NCBI GenBank assembly: GCA_947579605.1
Contig: OX388316.1
Location: 10,419,290-10,483,289, forward strand
From: Athripsodes cinereus
Lineage: Eukaryota > Arthropoda > Insecta > Trichoptera > Leptoceridae
DNA length: 64,000 nt
Direction: 5' to 3'
Of the stretch, positions 48,036 to 59,845 are shown one piece after another. A program made the position numbers and the translations under genes. The notes below the pieces were generated by a model that ran no database searches, had not been told where the DNA came from, and worked only from the letters and a program-made list of their open reading frames with translations. Each line of letters starts with the position of its first letter. Positions within the stretch are counted from its first letter, which is position 1.

Positions 48036-49019
48036 TAAACAAAACCTTTAAAGAAGAGTAGGTACTTTAAAAGTACACATTTAAGAAATTCTTAATAAAG
48101 ATAAATAATGATCCAGGTGCAATGTGTCGATTCTAAAATTCACTATTTACTGGTTACTCTAACTAAGACTTATATACCTACATTCATTTCATAAATTAAT
48201 AATGTCTTCTATTAGTAGTAGTAATAGTAATAGTAGTTAATGTAAATATGATATGCTCAGCAAATCAAGATGTATCAGCTTAATTATTATAATGGATGGG
48301 ATGTAGGAACATAGAGTGGGAACTTATTGCATATTCGAGTAGACATAATATACCTTATAATATGATTGATACAGTATGACATGAACTTTACTCAATGCCT
48401 AGTGTCGAATTTCAAACAATAACGCCCACACCAGAGAAATTCGATCAGTTTTCAATCATAAGCAGAAAACCGTAATCGATTTCTGTAGGCATAACATAAC
48501 TTTGAAGATATGTACACAGACCGTAGTAAGCATTGTTAGATCAAATGAGTTTTTTTATTAAAATGACAAATATATTATTTTAGAAAGTAAAATCAATTGC
48601 AAGGTATTCGTAAAGTAAAAATGTTGGTTGACGGGTGAAATTTATCATCAGTTTTAATGTAGGTAACATTAAATTTTTGTATTGTATCTATTAATATATT
48701 CATATATTCTAAAAATAAGAAAGCATAACAAAATATGAAAAGACTATTTCACTCTTAAAGTACCTACGTGAAAATTAAGTCCTGGCCGGAAGTTAGGCAG
48801 GAAATACATTACTGTGTTAATTAACATTTTGAATTAATGTTCATGCTTATTAAAGGCTAGATGGACTTTGGGGAGAATAATATTTCATATTTTTACGGCA
48901 TAATAGTAAGCGTAAAAAGAGATTAGAGGAATCCTGGGAATATTCCAGAGAAACCACTCCTCAAATAACTAAGTTATAAACATAATCGAAGGAGAAAAAC
49001 ATCAGCTCAATACCATTTC

Positions 49020-49190
49020 AGATGGACGCGCCAGATACACTGGACACATAATACGTCACCAAAACCTTCGACGAGAAATAATAGCAAGAATGGTTGAAGG
49101 TAAAAACCATAAGGCCGCCCACGCATAGAATATCTCAACAAAAACAGCCGTAACGTAGACCATGCACACATGATCTGTCTTCGGACAGAT
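49020..49190 (+). pseudogene. C-terminal remnant of another LINE ORF2
   Basis: One frame reads ARYTGHIIRHQNLRREIIAR, then MVEGKN. After a one-base shift near 49,113 another reads GRPRIEYLN. The series R-Y-x-G-H-x-x-R-H, V-E-G-K, G-R-P-R is the usual C-terminal end of RTE-like insect LINEs. It differs from the copy at 1.6 kb (WFGHVERM), so it is a different lineage. Confidence 0.65.
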
Positions 49191-49378
49191 AAATTGCCCT
49201 TTCATTTCCCTCTCTCTCTCTCTCAACTTTACATTAAATAATATAATTGAGTTAAATAACTTAAGTATTTTATGAATTCTATACTGTTGCGTTGATTCAA
49301 ATAAATAAATAACTCCAAATACATAAGTAGATAATAACTCTAAAGTTTGTACATTCACAGAGTGAAAATTCATTATGA

Positions 49379-49575
49379 TGATATTATACTTTAAATAACA
49401 CACAGTTTACTTTTCACTAAGATTTATTCTAACCTCGAGCGCTTTCGTCAATGTTAATGAATTGACATTTGAGTTCTCTTGAAAATGTCAATTCATTAAC
49501 ATTGACGAAAGCGCTCGAGGTTAGAATAAATCTTAGTGAAAAGTAAACTGTGTGTTATTTAAAGTATAATATCAA
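49379..49575. repeat. ~195-bp near-perfect palindrome
   Basis: Arms of about 90 bp: the left contains AACACACAGTTTACTTTTCA and CCTCGAGCGCTTTCGTCAAT; the right holds their inverse complements with practically no differences. The loop is TTTGAGTTCTCTTG-like and very short. A much shorter CGCTTTCGTCAAG hairpin is at 22,775-22,840. There is no coding capacity. A recent foldback-type MITE is the simplest explanation. Confidence 0.75.
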
Positions 49576-50455
49576 CATAAGTAGATGTTTATACTGTTGG
49601 CAGGTAAAATATTAATAACAAAATACAAAAAAATATTTTCTAAAATATTATCGATTAAAATATGTACTCGAAGCAATTACTTAGACGATGTGGGCGGAAT
49701 TGTGATTCATCAAATACTTGAGTATAAAATAAGGACGATTTTACGGTCTTAGGAGGTCTTCGAGAAATATTAATAGAACATAATCAATCATCGTTTTCAT
49801 AAATATAAATGAAATTGGTGGATTGTAAAATGATACTAATGAAATTATTGTGGTAGTAGGTATTTCCTCTTTCATTTCAAACTTTCAAAATTACAGAGCG
49901 CTGCTTAAGTTTCAAAATAATCTTAATATATATAAGCTATACGAATAGTACCTTATAATATTCTTCTTAACTTACTCATATTTTTACCCAGTCCCGAAAT
50001 ATTTCGTAACAATTCAATTGGAAATCATCTCTTAAGCGGAGAAAGCGAAACTGTTAAATTAATTGAAATTATATCAACCATTATTCCATGAACCACGTTT
50101 TTCTTTTAATGTATAAAGTACTTTTAATAAAGTGTATCGACATTTATATAAACTTATAATAATGTCAATCTTCAGTAAATTATTTAAGTGTTTTAATTGA
50201 AAGCAATATTTGTTATCACCGCTATCAAAGTATTACCAAAGTATAACCAAAGTATGAGAAACTATTATTTTAGTAATTTAATAAGAAAGACTTTTTTATC
50301 ACCCAAATTATATTACTATGAAAAGACGAAGTTTTGTAATAATTTAAAATCTAATATAAAATAATATTAATGGATTTACCGCCTTTATCCTTCTAATATT
50401 TGTTAAAAATGTATTTGTTTCTTTATCATACAAATTATTCACACAATTTACTGTC

Positions 50456-50693
50456 TTTTTTTTAAAAAAAATATGTATCTGGGTTTTTGTTACAAACCCA
50501 AATACATCATTAATCTCATTATTTTGTTTAAATATTTTGTACAATAAAGTTTATTATTATTAACTTTATATACCTTTCACAATGAGCTAAAAGCTTGTGT
50601 CATGAAAGGGCAGTTTGCCAGTGCCTGGGATTAAACCACGCACCTCATGTGCATGAAGCCGAGACCACCGACGAACTCATCTGTGACGTGACT
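50456..50693 (-). mobile_element. SINE-B, second copy, with ~57-bp internal insertion
   Basis: The minus-strand reading matches 44,756-44,935: CTCGGCTTCATGCACATGAG, GGCAAACTGCCCTTTCATGA, CACAAGCTTTTAGCTCATTG and GTATTTGGGTTTGTAAC. Relative to that copy, about 57 AT-rich bases are inserted at 50,512-50,568, between ATAAAGTT and TGTATTTGGG. Confidence 0.75.
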
Positions 50694-50721
50694 TAAAAAT
50701 TGTGATCTTATTAAGAGTAGT

Positions 50722-50835
50722 ATGGATAAAGGACCGAAATCAATCGCGATTTTAAAAGTCAAGTAATAGATAGTTTACTGTGTGAATACTTGATATTATA
50801 AAAATGTCTTGCAACTGTAACATAGTCAATCCTTT
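50722..50835 (-). mobile_element. Dispersed repeat family D, diverged copy
   Basis: ACCGAAATCAATCGCGATTT, then AAGTCAAGTAAT and TGCAACTGTAACATAGTCAA, match the inverse of the 14.7 kb copy in order, with many substitutions. Confidence 0.6.
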
Positions 50836-53800
50836 GAAAATTAATGCATATGTTCACTTTTGGGTAAAGCCGTGATAGTACTTATTTAAAAGTGATGAAG
50901 TTTTATGAGGGATGAGGTGTCAAGGAAGAACTATGATTCCTAAATGTCACAGATTGAAAATAGTTAATAGTTATTTTTAATAATCCCCGTGGGACTCAAA
51001 ATAATATACAGCAGACGATTTTTTTTTAAATATGAGCCTAATTGATAAATTATTTATGAAACCTATTAAACTATAAAAATAAAAACAATAACTTCCACTA
51101 TATGAAAATAATACTATTTAATTTTCATATCGTAAAAAGTTCAAACTAATATTAAATAGAGGCGGGTACTTTTTGCTTTTGAATATCTCTTGTTGGTAAT
51201 AATCATACAATAAACTGCGATACTATTTTTGGAAATTCAATAGGACACCTTTTTAAAAGTTGTTCATACCAGATAAGCTCTAAAGCAAAAATAATAAACT
51301 TTTGATTACTGCGCTTTACCAGAGGAATGAAATAAAATAAAGTACTAACATATTTCTTTATGTATTACTCTCCCGAGTTTTATAAACAATTGACTAACAA
51401 CATTTAGGGGTTGTTTTGAGCTTCTGATTCTCGTTAAGTAACTAAATAAAAGGGTAATGAAGGTTGCAGAAGGCAATTATAGATCTCCCAATGGATAGAG
51501 GAGGGATAATTTTTAGGATATATACTTGAATAAAATTATGAAAACTTTTTCATTAATTTTGATATATCTACCTAATGCTTTAGTTATTTAAAGGCAATTA
51601 AAACTTTCCATCTAACAAAGAGTTAATATATGAAATAAGTAATTACTTTGATGAAAGTAGAGAAACATTGGAAAAAATAAAATGATTATTGTGTATTTGT
51701 AAGTGAAAGTAATAAACACGTTAATTTATATTTATTACAAACTACAGGCAAATTTATTTAGTTTTATTTTGTTTCGCAATCAAACAGTTATGACGTAATA
51801 AACATTAAACAATAAACCAATAATGAAAAGAAAAAAATAAGGAAAACCAGATAGAAAAAGTTTGCAAACAATTGTATAAAGTATTATGTAGCATATAGCA
51901 TCACCTTTATACTCCCACAGTATATTCCCAATTAATTAATAAATAAACAAATTTACTATTTACATCAAAAGAATAATTAACTAACCATCAAAATGGGAGT
52001 AGAAATGATCAAACCCATGAGAACCTGAAGTAGTTAGGGGTCATTTTATTTTTCTATGATTTTTTTTTCTCAACCTCAATGAGAAAACTTTGATCATCAA
52101 CTTTGATCATCAGCTTTTTTTACATATTAAGCTAGATTAAAAGATACATAACACCTTCTGATTTCCACATTCAATTTAATTTACTTCATACTTTGACCCT
52201 GATAGAATTCATGACAAAAGTGATCCTAAAACTAGATTTATTAAATTTATTCTTACCGAATTGTAGTAATGATGTGTCGAATATGTCGATATCATCTTAC
52301 CGAATTGTAGAAAAGATGTGTTGAATATGTCGATATAAATAAAACAAATATTACATGTCCGTTGATTTCCATGAAAGAATTGTTTTTATATTTGTACTTG
52401 CAGTTGACGAAGATTCATGGTAAATAGAAAGATAAAATATATATTTTAGTGCCATATGTTAATTAAGGGTTTATTTTTTATATTCAATAGTATAACACAA
52501 CATGTGTAACTTTATATAATGACACAAAAGCAGAAGAGAGAGATTCATATATTTTGGTTGCGAAAGTCGTGTAATTAAAGGAGAGAAAGAGAGAGTATAT
52601 TCCACAAAAAGAACGTACTAATTACTCATCCTTTGTGAGTCAACGTTATGGAACAAAGCCATACATTAAAATATTTTGTGTAAAGCCACCGTACAACCAT
52701 TTCCAAAACAGAAGACTACTATTAGTCGCATCATAACGAACAATACTCGTATGTACTAGAGGGAATGAATGAATGTTGTGTAAAATTTAAAAAAAACAAT
52801 ACAGCAAAATAGTTTGATAATATACGTGGAGACTAATTATACGTTAACGTTACTATTTTAAGAATTACTATTACATATTATATACATATATAATTCTGTT
52901 GGTATCTGAGCCATTTGCAGATGGTTTAACAACTCGTGATAATGGAAGCCATTTCCGTCGCTCCAGACTGATATCATGAAAATTTAACGCCGTAAGCGTA
53001 ATACTAATGTATTGGTGAAAATTTTACAAATCTGAAATATGCGAAAAAATGCTGGCATGCAAAATTTAACATAAAACATCGACATGAACTGATGATGAGC
53101 ATGTATTATATTAAACCAGAGTTTATATTTACGTAGCACATATTTTGTGGACTGTGGGGGAAGAGTAAAACAAATGTAAACAAAACTTCCACTGATCAGG
53201 GACCAACAATTGTAAATTTGAATATATTAAATCTAACGTAGGACAGTTGACGATAGCACGGACATATTTGCATTTTAAAACACGCGCGTTCAAAATTTTT
53301 ATGGAATTATAAAAAATATACAAAATACATAAAAAAAAACATGCAAACGCAGAAAGCGATAAAAATAAGAATGAAAAGTAATATAATAAAATGATTCCAT
53401 AAATTTGGATTTTAATTTAGTACCAACAGTTACGGAGAGTATTTATAGGTTAGTATTAATTTAAGATTCTTTCGTGAAACGTCTTTTTGAAATTATTTTT
53501 GTATTGAAAATTATTCGAATTTCATAAAACAAAAATCTCTTTTAAGTATTCGAAAATATAAGAACCACTTATTTTGCACGAGAGCTAACGATAAGAGTAT
53601 AACCATACAAAATTTGTATTCCCAACGCAGTGATTGTAAAACTCATATCTCGATGCTGCGCGCCGACGATACCGCCTTCGGCGATCCGTAGAGGTTTCAT
53701 AGATGTCGAGGTTTAGTGCCGTGTGCAGAGAAAGGTAATAGCATTCCACGTATGGGAAATTTTCCAAACGTATTTTAGTATTTTCTGGTTTGGTTCAGTG

Positions 53801-54065
53801 AAGATAATGCCCGTGTGCATCTCACATCTCAAACGCTACTTCCCTTGCGGAAATATTTTCATTTTCATGAAGTATATGATCGCGGTTGGAACCAATGTTG
53901 TATTATGTGTAAAATATTTAATACCCCACATGAATTCTCTCAAATAATTTCTGTATTATATAAGAGAGTAACTCTAGTAATTGTACAAATTTCCCAACTT
54001 TTTACATACATACTACTAGATATTTTAAATAGAATATTTTACTAATGTTTTACTTCACTTTCATA
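50836..54065. other. AT-rich DNA, one short tandem duplication, no gene
   Basis: Apart from the repeat at 52.25 kb listed separately, nothing was recognised. A small GC-rich patch at 53,640-53,700 (GCGCGCCGACGATACCGCC) sits in a 60-codon minus-strand ORF of unknown meaning. Confidence 0.35.
52252..52339 (+). repeat. Tandem duplication, 44-bp period
   Basis: CTTACCGAATTGTAG followed by GATGTGTCGAATATGTCGAT occurs twice, with three or four differences between copies. Confidence 0.65.
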
Positions 54066-54298
54066 CTATCGAGCCATTTCCTGCAAGTGGGGTAGCCAGC
54101 AGACTAACTGCATGTAAGTTGTATTCTTCGTGCCAATGAAAATTAAACATTCAAGATTGGCGGTTTACTTTATAGTTGAATAAAATATGTTAATTGTCTT
54201 AAACGTGATGTTTTACAGATAATCACCTTTAACAGGACACTCGAAAACAAACAGAAAATAGTGGGATACTCATTTATTGTCGGGGACTCCACGGGATA
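54066..54298 (-). mobile_element. SINE-A, diverged near full-length copy
   Basis: Minus-strand copy with landmarks TATCCCGTGGAGTCCCCGAC at its 5' end and TGCAAGTGGGGTAGCCAGCA (as plus strand) at its 3' end. Many substitutions mark it as old. Confidence 0.7.
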
Positions 54299-54836
54299 GT
54301 TTTAACTCGCAAATTCTAAATAAGTAGTTCCGAATGAATCACAAAGTAAATAAATTATTTAGAGAATATTATATTATTATCAATATATGTTTGTAACATA
54401 TGAATTCCACATATAGCAACGGGAAAGGAATGTCCATATTCTTATAGTTCAGTAAACACCTGTGCATGTTATGAATGCAATTTTGTGGTGAATATAAATT
54501 AGATCCGGTTCTGTTGAGATTAATTCTCAGCCGAGTGCAAAGGTATCTAATTTGGCAAATGTTTTTGGTTTGTCAAGTAATTTACATTCCTGTCAAAAGG
54601 TATTAATATGTTTGGATCTTCTGTGTTCAGATGCTAATTTGCACATGTATGTATAATAATTATTATTTGGTTCATGGTAATACTTCATTTGCATTTTTGT
54701 ACACCAAGTAAAATATTTGGAAAATGTTTTATATTAATTTTGAATTGACGTGACTAGACGCATATAATCGTATGAAATGTTATTGAATCTGTTTGTTAAG
54801 AACATTAATAGCATTCGCACAGTATCAACAATGTGT

Positions 54837-55030
54837 TTCGTGCAGTACCCCAGCAAAGAATAAATTGGTCTCCCGCTCTGCCGTAAGTTTTCGAGTTTCC
54901 GTTTCTATCAAAGACAGATGTTCGAAAAAAAGACTATTCAATCTTAAATTCAACGATGAGGTATGCCACCAATCCTGAATTTCTTATTTTTTGTTGACAC
55001 GGAGAGTGTGTGATGGTATAGTAGATAGTA
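54837..55030 (+). mobile_element. SINE-A, copy with internal deletion
   Basis: Keeps AAATTGGTCTCCCGCTCTGC, CGATGAGGTATGCCACC and TGTGATGGTATAGTAGATAG, but lacks about 60 bp covering the CATGCAGCTGGTCTGC part. Confidence 0.7.
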
Positions 55031-56188
55031 ACCAATGTGAAGTTGTTAATCTTAAGAATTATTTATGCAAACTCTGTAGCACGAATGTACTAAAGTATTT
55101 ATTTCTTTGAATAAGTTTAACAAAGCATAATTATACCATAACTCACACATTGAGGCGAATAACTTGCAAATTGTCTTATTTTCTATTTAATAATGCCATC
55201 TATAACGTGTGTTACTCATTAAACTTGATAAAAAAACTAAAAACTCCAGTTTTATTTATTAATTTATTTCATTCTGTACTGCACAATTGCAGTTCAGTCT
55301 AGTAGATAACAATAGTAATAATATAAATTAGACCATCCAACATCAGAACTATGTGTCGTTGTCACAGTAACACTGCGCAAGAAACATATTATTCACTTGC
55401 ATTGTAGTAGTGAACAACCAAAATATATTCAGCCGCAACCTCTAATTCCATGTTGACTCTAAGGCATAGAATATACATTGAATTGGCCCACTACATCTCT
55501 AACTACTTACTGTACAATATATTCGTACATTGTACAGAATACCAATTTGACAAACTTAACACCGATATAGTGTACAATGAGCAACAATGTATACGTTATT
55601 ATACCAGGAAAGATGAAAGTGAATATTGTATATACCAAAAACCGAAGTGCTTCCTTTGACTAATGGAAACGTAATACTTCTCAGTGAAAAATCAATGGTC
55701 TGGAAAGTGTGGTAAATAATATAAAAATTTACAAAAAGTTTTCAGCCAAGGATCGAAAAATAATTAATGTGTTTTTTCCTATTTAAGATTAATTTGAATC
55801 TTTTTTTAGGATTTGCCTATTAATTCTAATAAAATCGACTTAATAACTAGTTTTCTCAATTTATTCGATTAAAAACTTCGAAGAATATACTAAAATTGGT
55901 TTTTATTACTTACTTTAATTTCAACGATTCGCAAGACCACGAAATATTAATTATTTTGTTTTGTACTCCAGTGATAAACCAACAAAACAAAATGTTCGTT
56001 CTAGACGATAAAAATAATTGATTACATAAAAATATAATTGCGTACCTACTAAAATATATTTCATTCATGAATATAAATGAGAAACACTTTCCATTGAATA
56101 ATAAAAAAAACGAATATAAAAAAATATCTTTATACTATGTAACTACATTCAGGCTAATTAATTCGATAACTAGAAACACCTGCTAATT

Positions 56189-56238
56189 CTCTATAGCAAT
56201 ACTAAAGAAATGACTCTACAGCAATACTAAAGAAATGA
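56189..56238 (+). repeat. Tandem duplication, 25-bp period
   Basis: CTCTATAGCAATACTAAAGA then AATGA, followed at once by the same 25 bases with one change. Confidence 0.7.
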
Positions 56239-56692
56239 AAATAACAATAACCTCGTAATGGGTCGCAGACTATACACTGAGAAAAGGTACATCTCCAAAT
56301 TCAATTGATCTATAACAATAAATTATTTTGCTCGCCTTACTATTGATATAATAAGACGCAAACAATGATTCAATTATGCGTAACAGTAAATTTCTCGGCG
56401 CTTACCAACATCTTTTGTGTGTACTAAAAGATTTTGAAATTATTAGGCCTTTTTACCAACGTTTTAGTTAACTAAACATCCGTATGGCGCTAGTGGATTT
56501 AAATAGTAGTACTCTGTTTATTTAAAAAGTGATCTTATCATATAAGACAATAAAGTAAAAAATGCGTTGGCACGTCCGTTTACTTACGTCTGTTACTTTG
56601 TTTCCGTTTTTTCTGTCATTTTTCGGTATGTACCTATACAAACTGCGACGGACTTTTGCATATACTTTTTATTCTTGCGCTCTCATGCGCTC

Positions 56693-56726
56693 TTTTACCT
56701 TGTACCCCTCATGGTACAAGGTAAAA
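56693..56726. repeat. 34-bp hairpin
   Basis: TTTTACCTTGTACC and GGTACAAGGTAAAA are perfect 14-bp inverted arms around a 6-base loop. Confidence 0.6.
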
Positions 56727-57404
56727 TAATCAATTATCACTATCTCAAAAAAATAATTTTTAGCTCAGTCGGTAGAGATTTCAAAAATAAAACAAAGAGT
56801 ATTGGAAAGTACAATTGACTATACGATAAATGCTCAGGGTCGAATGGGTTAACCCAGATTTTATCACAAAGACTTCAAGACTTTTCTCTCTATAAATTCA
56901 ACAATGCATATTGCCATTAAATCAACGGTGCCTTCCAACAATCCCCAATAAGAAGGAAAGATTCAGAAACAAAATAAAATTGCTATTTCATTATTTTCTT
57001 TTCAATTTATTCCAAACCTCCAGTATTCGGTGACACCTTTGGTATGGTCAATGAATTTATATACATTTTATATAAACTTTCTCGACAGTAAAATAGTAAA
57101 AGATTAAAACCTTGTTAATCATTTGCTATGTGGCAATCTAACTAACCCTTAGATTAAAAGTTTAAAATTAAATAATGATTGTGGCACATCATCCTTAACT
57201 CCTACCCTTTCTTTTCAGAAACGACCTACATATATCATAAAGTTATCAAACTCTGTTTGATTATACAATTTACATTAACTTTAGAACAAAATATTTATAT
57301 ATAATTATGAATGAATGAGAACAACCTGATCAAGTTATCTTCCTTCGAGTTCCACTTCACTTCCCGTTTCCCGAAATTGAAGGTTCCTTCCTGATAGGTA
57401 CATA

Positions 57405-57605
57405 AGGTTTATTCTGGTATAAGAGGAAGTTAGCATCTTGATAATTGAAAGAGATTTATTCTCTTGTTAACTGAAGAATTTATTTTGGTAACAAGATATA
57501 TCCTGAATAATTGAGAAATTCATTCTGGTACTAAGACATAACTTGAATTCATTCTAGTACTGGGGCGTATCCTGAATAACTGAGAAATTCATTCCGGTAC
57601 TGAGA
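57405..57605 (+). repeat. Degenerate minisatellite, ~5-6 units
   Basis: Units of about 30-45 bp built on AATTCATTCTGGTACTAAGA plus CATATCCTGAATAACTGAGA, each diverged from its neighbours. Confidence 0.55.
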
Positions 57606-57939
57606 GCCGTACATCCTTAAACATTAAAGGACAACGTAATTAGTATTTATCAAACTATGTTTCGGTTTATTTTATTAAACAACGAAATTTCTCTCATCGA
57701 AAATATAATTGTAACAATTTAGACTCACCATATTTTTGATGACGGCCTGAATTACCACTGATTTTAATAATTAAATATGATTAAACTGTCAATCGACAAA
57801 TAGAACACATTTCTACAACTAATTTATACATTAATCAACCATTTTAAAATGGTAAGGTTTTTTTTTAAACCTTAATATTCACTATCGCATTTTGCGATCT
57901 GCCAATTTGGAATGTCGAATACAAAAGAGGAAGCATTCC

Positions 57940-58275
57940 TGCTTTCGACCGCCAATATTGAGAAATCCTCCCACCACGCATGCGCGGCGTCGCGTTATCA
58001 ATTTCTGTCTTGCCAACGAACAAAATCATTTTTCTATAGTGATATAAAAATATCGCTACAAAACAACAAAAGGTGTTCGATCATAAGAAAATATTGCGTT
58101 GCAACGATTTCTAATCTTTGGTTATTGAGAAAGTGTGAATTAATTATTCTCCTGACCGTGAAGTTAGTGTGTTGTGCCATTGAAACAAAGCTATGTATCT
58201 TTTTGAGTTGTTAAAAGTCCTGGGGATTTGAGGATAAAATAGAATTATTCAGTAGTAGGTAAGTACCATCACTTG
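57940..58275 (+). promoter_or_regulatory. Possible CpG-containing promoter / non-coding first exon
   Basis: ACGCATGCGCGGCGTCGCG at about 57,975 contains GCATGCGC, the half-palindrome bound by NRF-1/Ewg-type factors. It stands out from the AT-rich surroundings. About 280 bp downstream, AGTAGTAGGTAAGTACC offers a strong 5' splice site. No coding sequence of known type lies between. Weak evidence; a repeat remnant is equally possible. Confidence 0.2.
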
Positions 58276-59175
58276 TTTGTTGTTTGTCATATTGTTTTAA
58301 TTTAATGTGCAATATTTATTTATTTCTACTTATATTCTCGTAATTATATACATAGTTTTCACTCAAGAAATGTTATGTTAATGAAATGATTGCCAATAAA
58401 TGTGCTTTTGCACAAAAAACACCAGACTACCTAACCTAACCTACAAATCAGTGTATAAATAATTTTGTGCTTAATAAAACCACAATATTACACCGCATTG
58501 TTATTCCCAGATATAATGCTACATTAAAATAATTCAAAATTATTGAAGTTTTGATGCATTGACGTAAAATTAATATATTCCTTATGTTTTCCCACAGAAA
58601 ATAAAATCGACATTGATATTGAATGAACAAGATGTAACAGAGCTGAGACAAAGATACCACTATCATCTAAACGATATGGAGTGAGACAGCACAATATTAT
58701 TATTGTTATTAATGCGTATTATGTTGGAACAGGAATATTCCGAAAAAATGTACTGCACTACAAGTATAGTATGTCTATGGCTGTTTTATTTGGTTTCCTA
58801 TAATATGGTGTATATTTTTATGTATGTTTTAATGTGTGTCTTTATTAACTGTCTTTATTTTTATTTTTTTTCCTTTGTTATTTTTAATAAATTATTATTT
58901 TACGCAAGTAACTATGTACTTAAAAGAATTTTTTTATTTTAATTTCCTACCTTCTTTTTCTACTTATATTAATCACATTGTTTATTTGTAAAGTGTGAAT
59001 AATTATTCTAATAATATTATTATTTTTGTTAGATTTTTTCAAATAATAATTATAGTGTTATTAGAAAAATAGATCACATTTTACAACTAAACGCGATTAA
59101 TATTATTGGACTTTTGACAGCTAAAGTAAGGTCATGTATAGGTACCTACGTAAGTATGACAAGTAAATCAATTGA
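58276..59175. other. AT-rich DNA without recognised feature
   Basis: No gene or repeat recognised. Confidence 0.4.
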
Positions 59176-59345
59176 TTCGTACCAACGATTCGTTCTGCAG
59201 CGAACTTCAAGTTGATGACGTCACTGTGAAGAAGTTGTTGGTAAATGTACCAATGAATTGGTTGCGAAGTCAATAGATCTGTACTAATGAATCGTTTGTA
59301 CGAACTCTGGTCCTAATTTGATAGTACGTACCAATGATTCGTTGT
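59176..59345 (+). repeat. Cluster of four GTACCAATGATTCGTT-like motifs plus a CRE
   Basis: GTACCAACGATTCGTT (59,179), GTACCAATGAATTGGTT (59,247), GTACTAATGAATCGTTT (59,281) and GTACCAATGATTCGTT (59,328). A perfect palindromic TGACGTCA lies at 59,216-59,223. Confidence 0.5.
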
Positions 59346-59639
59346 GAAATTTCGTTAGTATTTTTCTCAGTGTATGAACCAGTGGTAAATTTTTATTACG
59401 GGATCAGTCAGTGTAACATTATAAAACGAAATTTAGATTAGTGAGGTGATAGTACTATCGACGGAAATTTCAGGAAGTTGTAATGTGGGAATATAATTAT
59501 TATTAAGGAAACTGAGATGCCATTTGCAGCCATCCAATTTGTACTTAGCTTAATACATCGCAATTATAATACCACGAAACTGTTTACAAAGGGATGTTCT
59601 TAGTACTTCCTGTTCGATACAGACAATCTACATTACAAG

Positions 59640-59845
59640 AACATTATGGTGGATACAGACAGATGTGAGTAATATTTATTAGGATATCTTCTCCCAATGT
59701 TTGCGATAATTTTGGCATAGGCTTCGCGGTCCTGTGTTGTCTGGAACAATTTCTCCACAACTCTCATGCCGGTACAGCCTCGTATATTGCACAGCCACGA
59801 CGTCAATTTTCTGCCGTCAATGAGCTGCCTCAATTCAGCACCATT
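59640..59845 (-). pseudogene. C-terminal remnant of a LINE ORF2
   Basis: The minus strand encodes LIDGRKLTSWLCNIRGCTGM, then EKLFQTTQDREAYAKIIANI and GRR. The pattern S-W-L-x-N-I-R-x-x-T-G, then L-F-x-x-x-x-D-R-E-x-(F/Y)-A-x-x-I-A-N-I closes the ORF2 of a common insect LINE group. Only the last ~65 codons remain. Confidence 0.6.

Larger units (their letters stand above)
55031..57404. other. AT-rich DNA, small repeats only
   Basis: No gene recognised. A 17-base tRNA D-arm-like TAGCTCAGTCGGTAGAG at 56,763 has no matching tRNA body. Confidence 0.35.

Noticed and set aside
49206..49225. CT-repeat as a possible regulatory GAGA site
   Set aside because: Simple microsatellite right after a LINE remnant; no further support.
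53585..53767. 60-codon minus-strand ORF with an Arg-rich stretch, tested as a possible tomosyn first exon
   Set aside because: Sequence does not resemble the tomosyn N-terminus, and no suitable splice phase was seen.
56763..56779. TAGCTCAGTCGGTAGAG, identical to a tRNA D-arm
   Set aside because: No anticodon arm, T-arm or acceptor stem at the right distance, so it is not a tRNA gene; at most a SINE scrap.
58428..58442. CCTAACCTAACCT, resembling the arthropod telomere repeat
   Set aside because: Only about two and a half units; chance occurrence.
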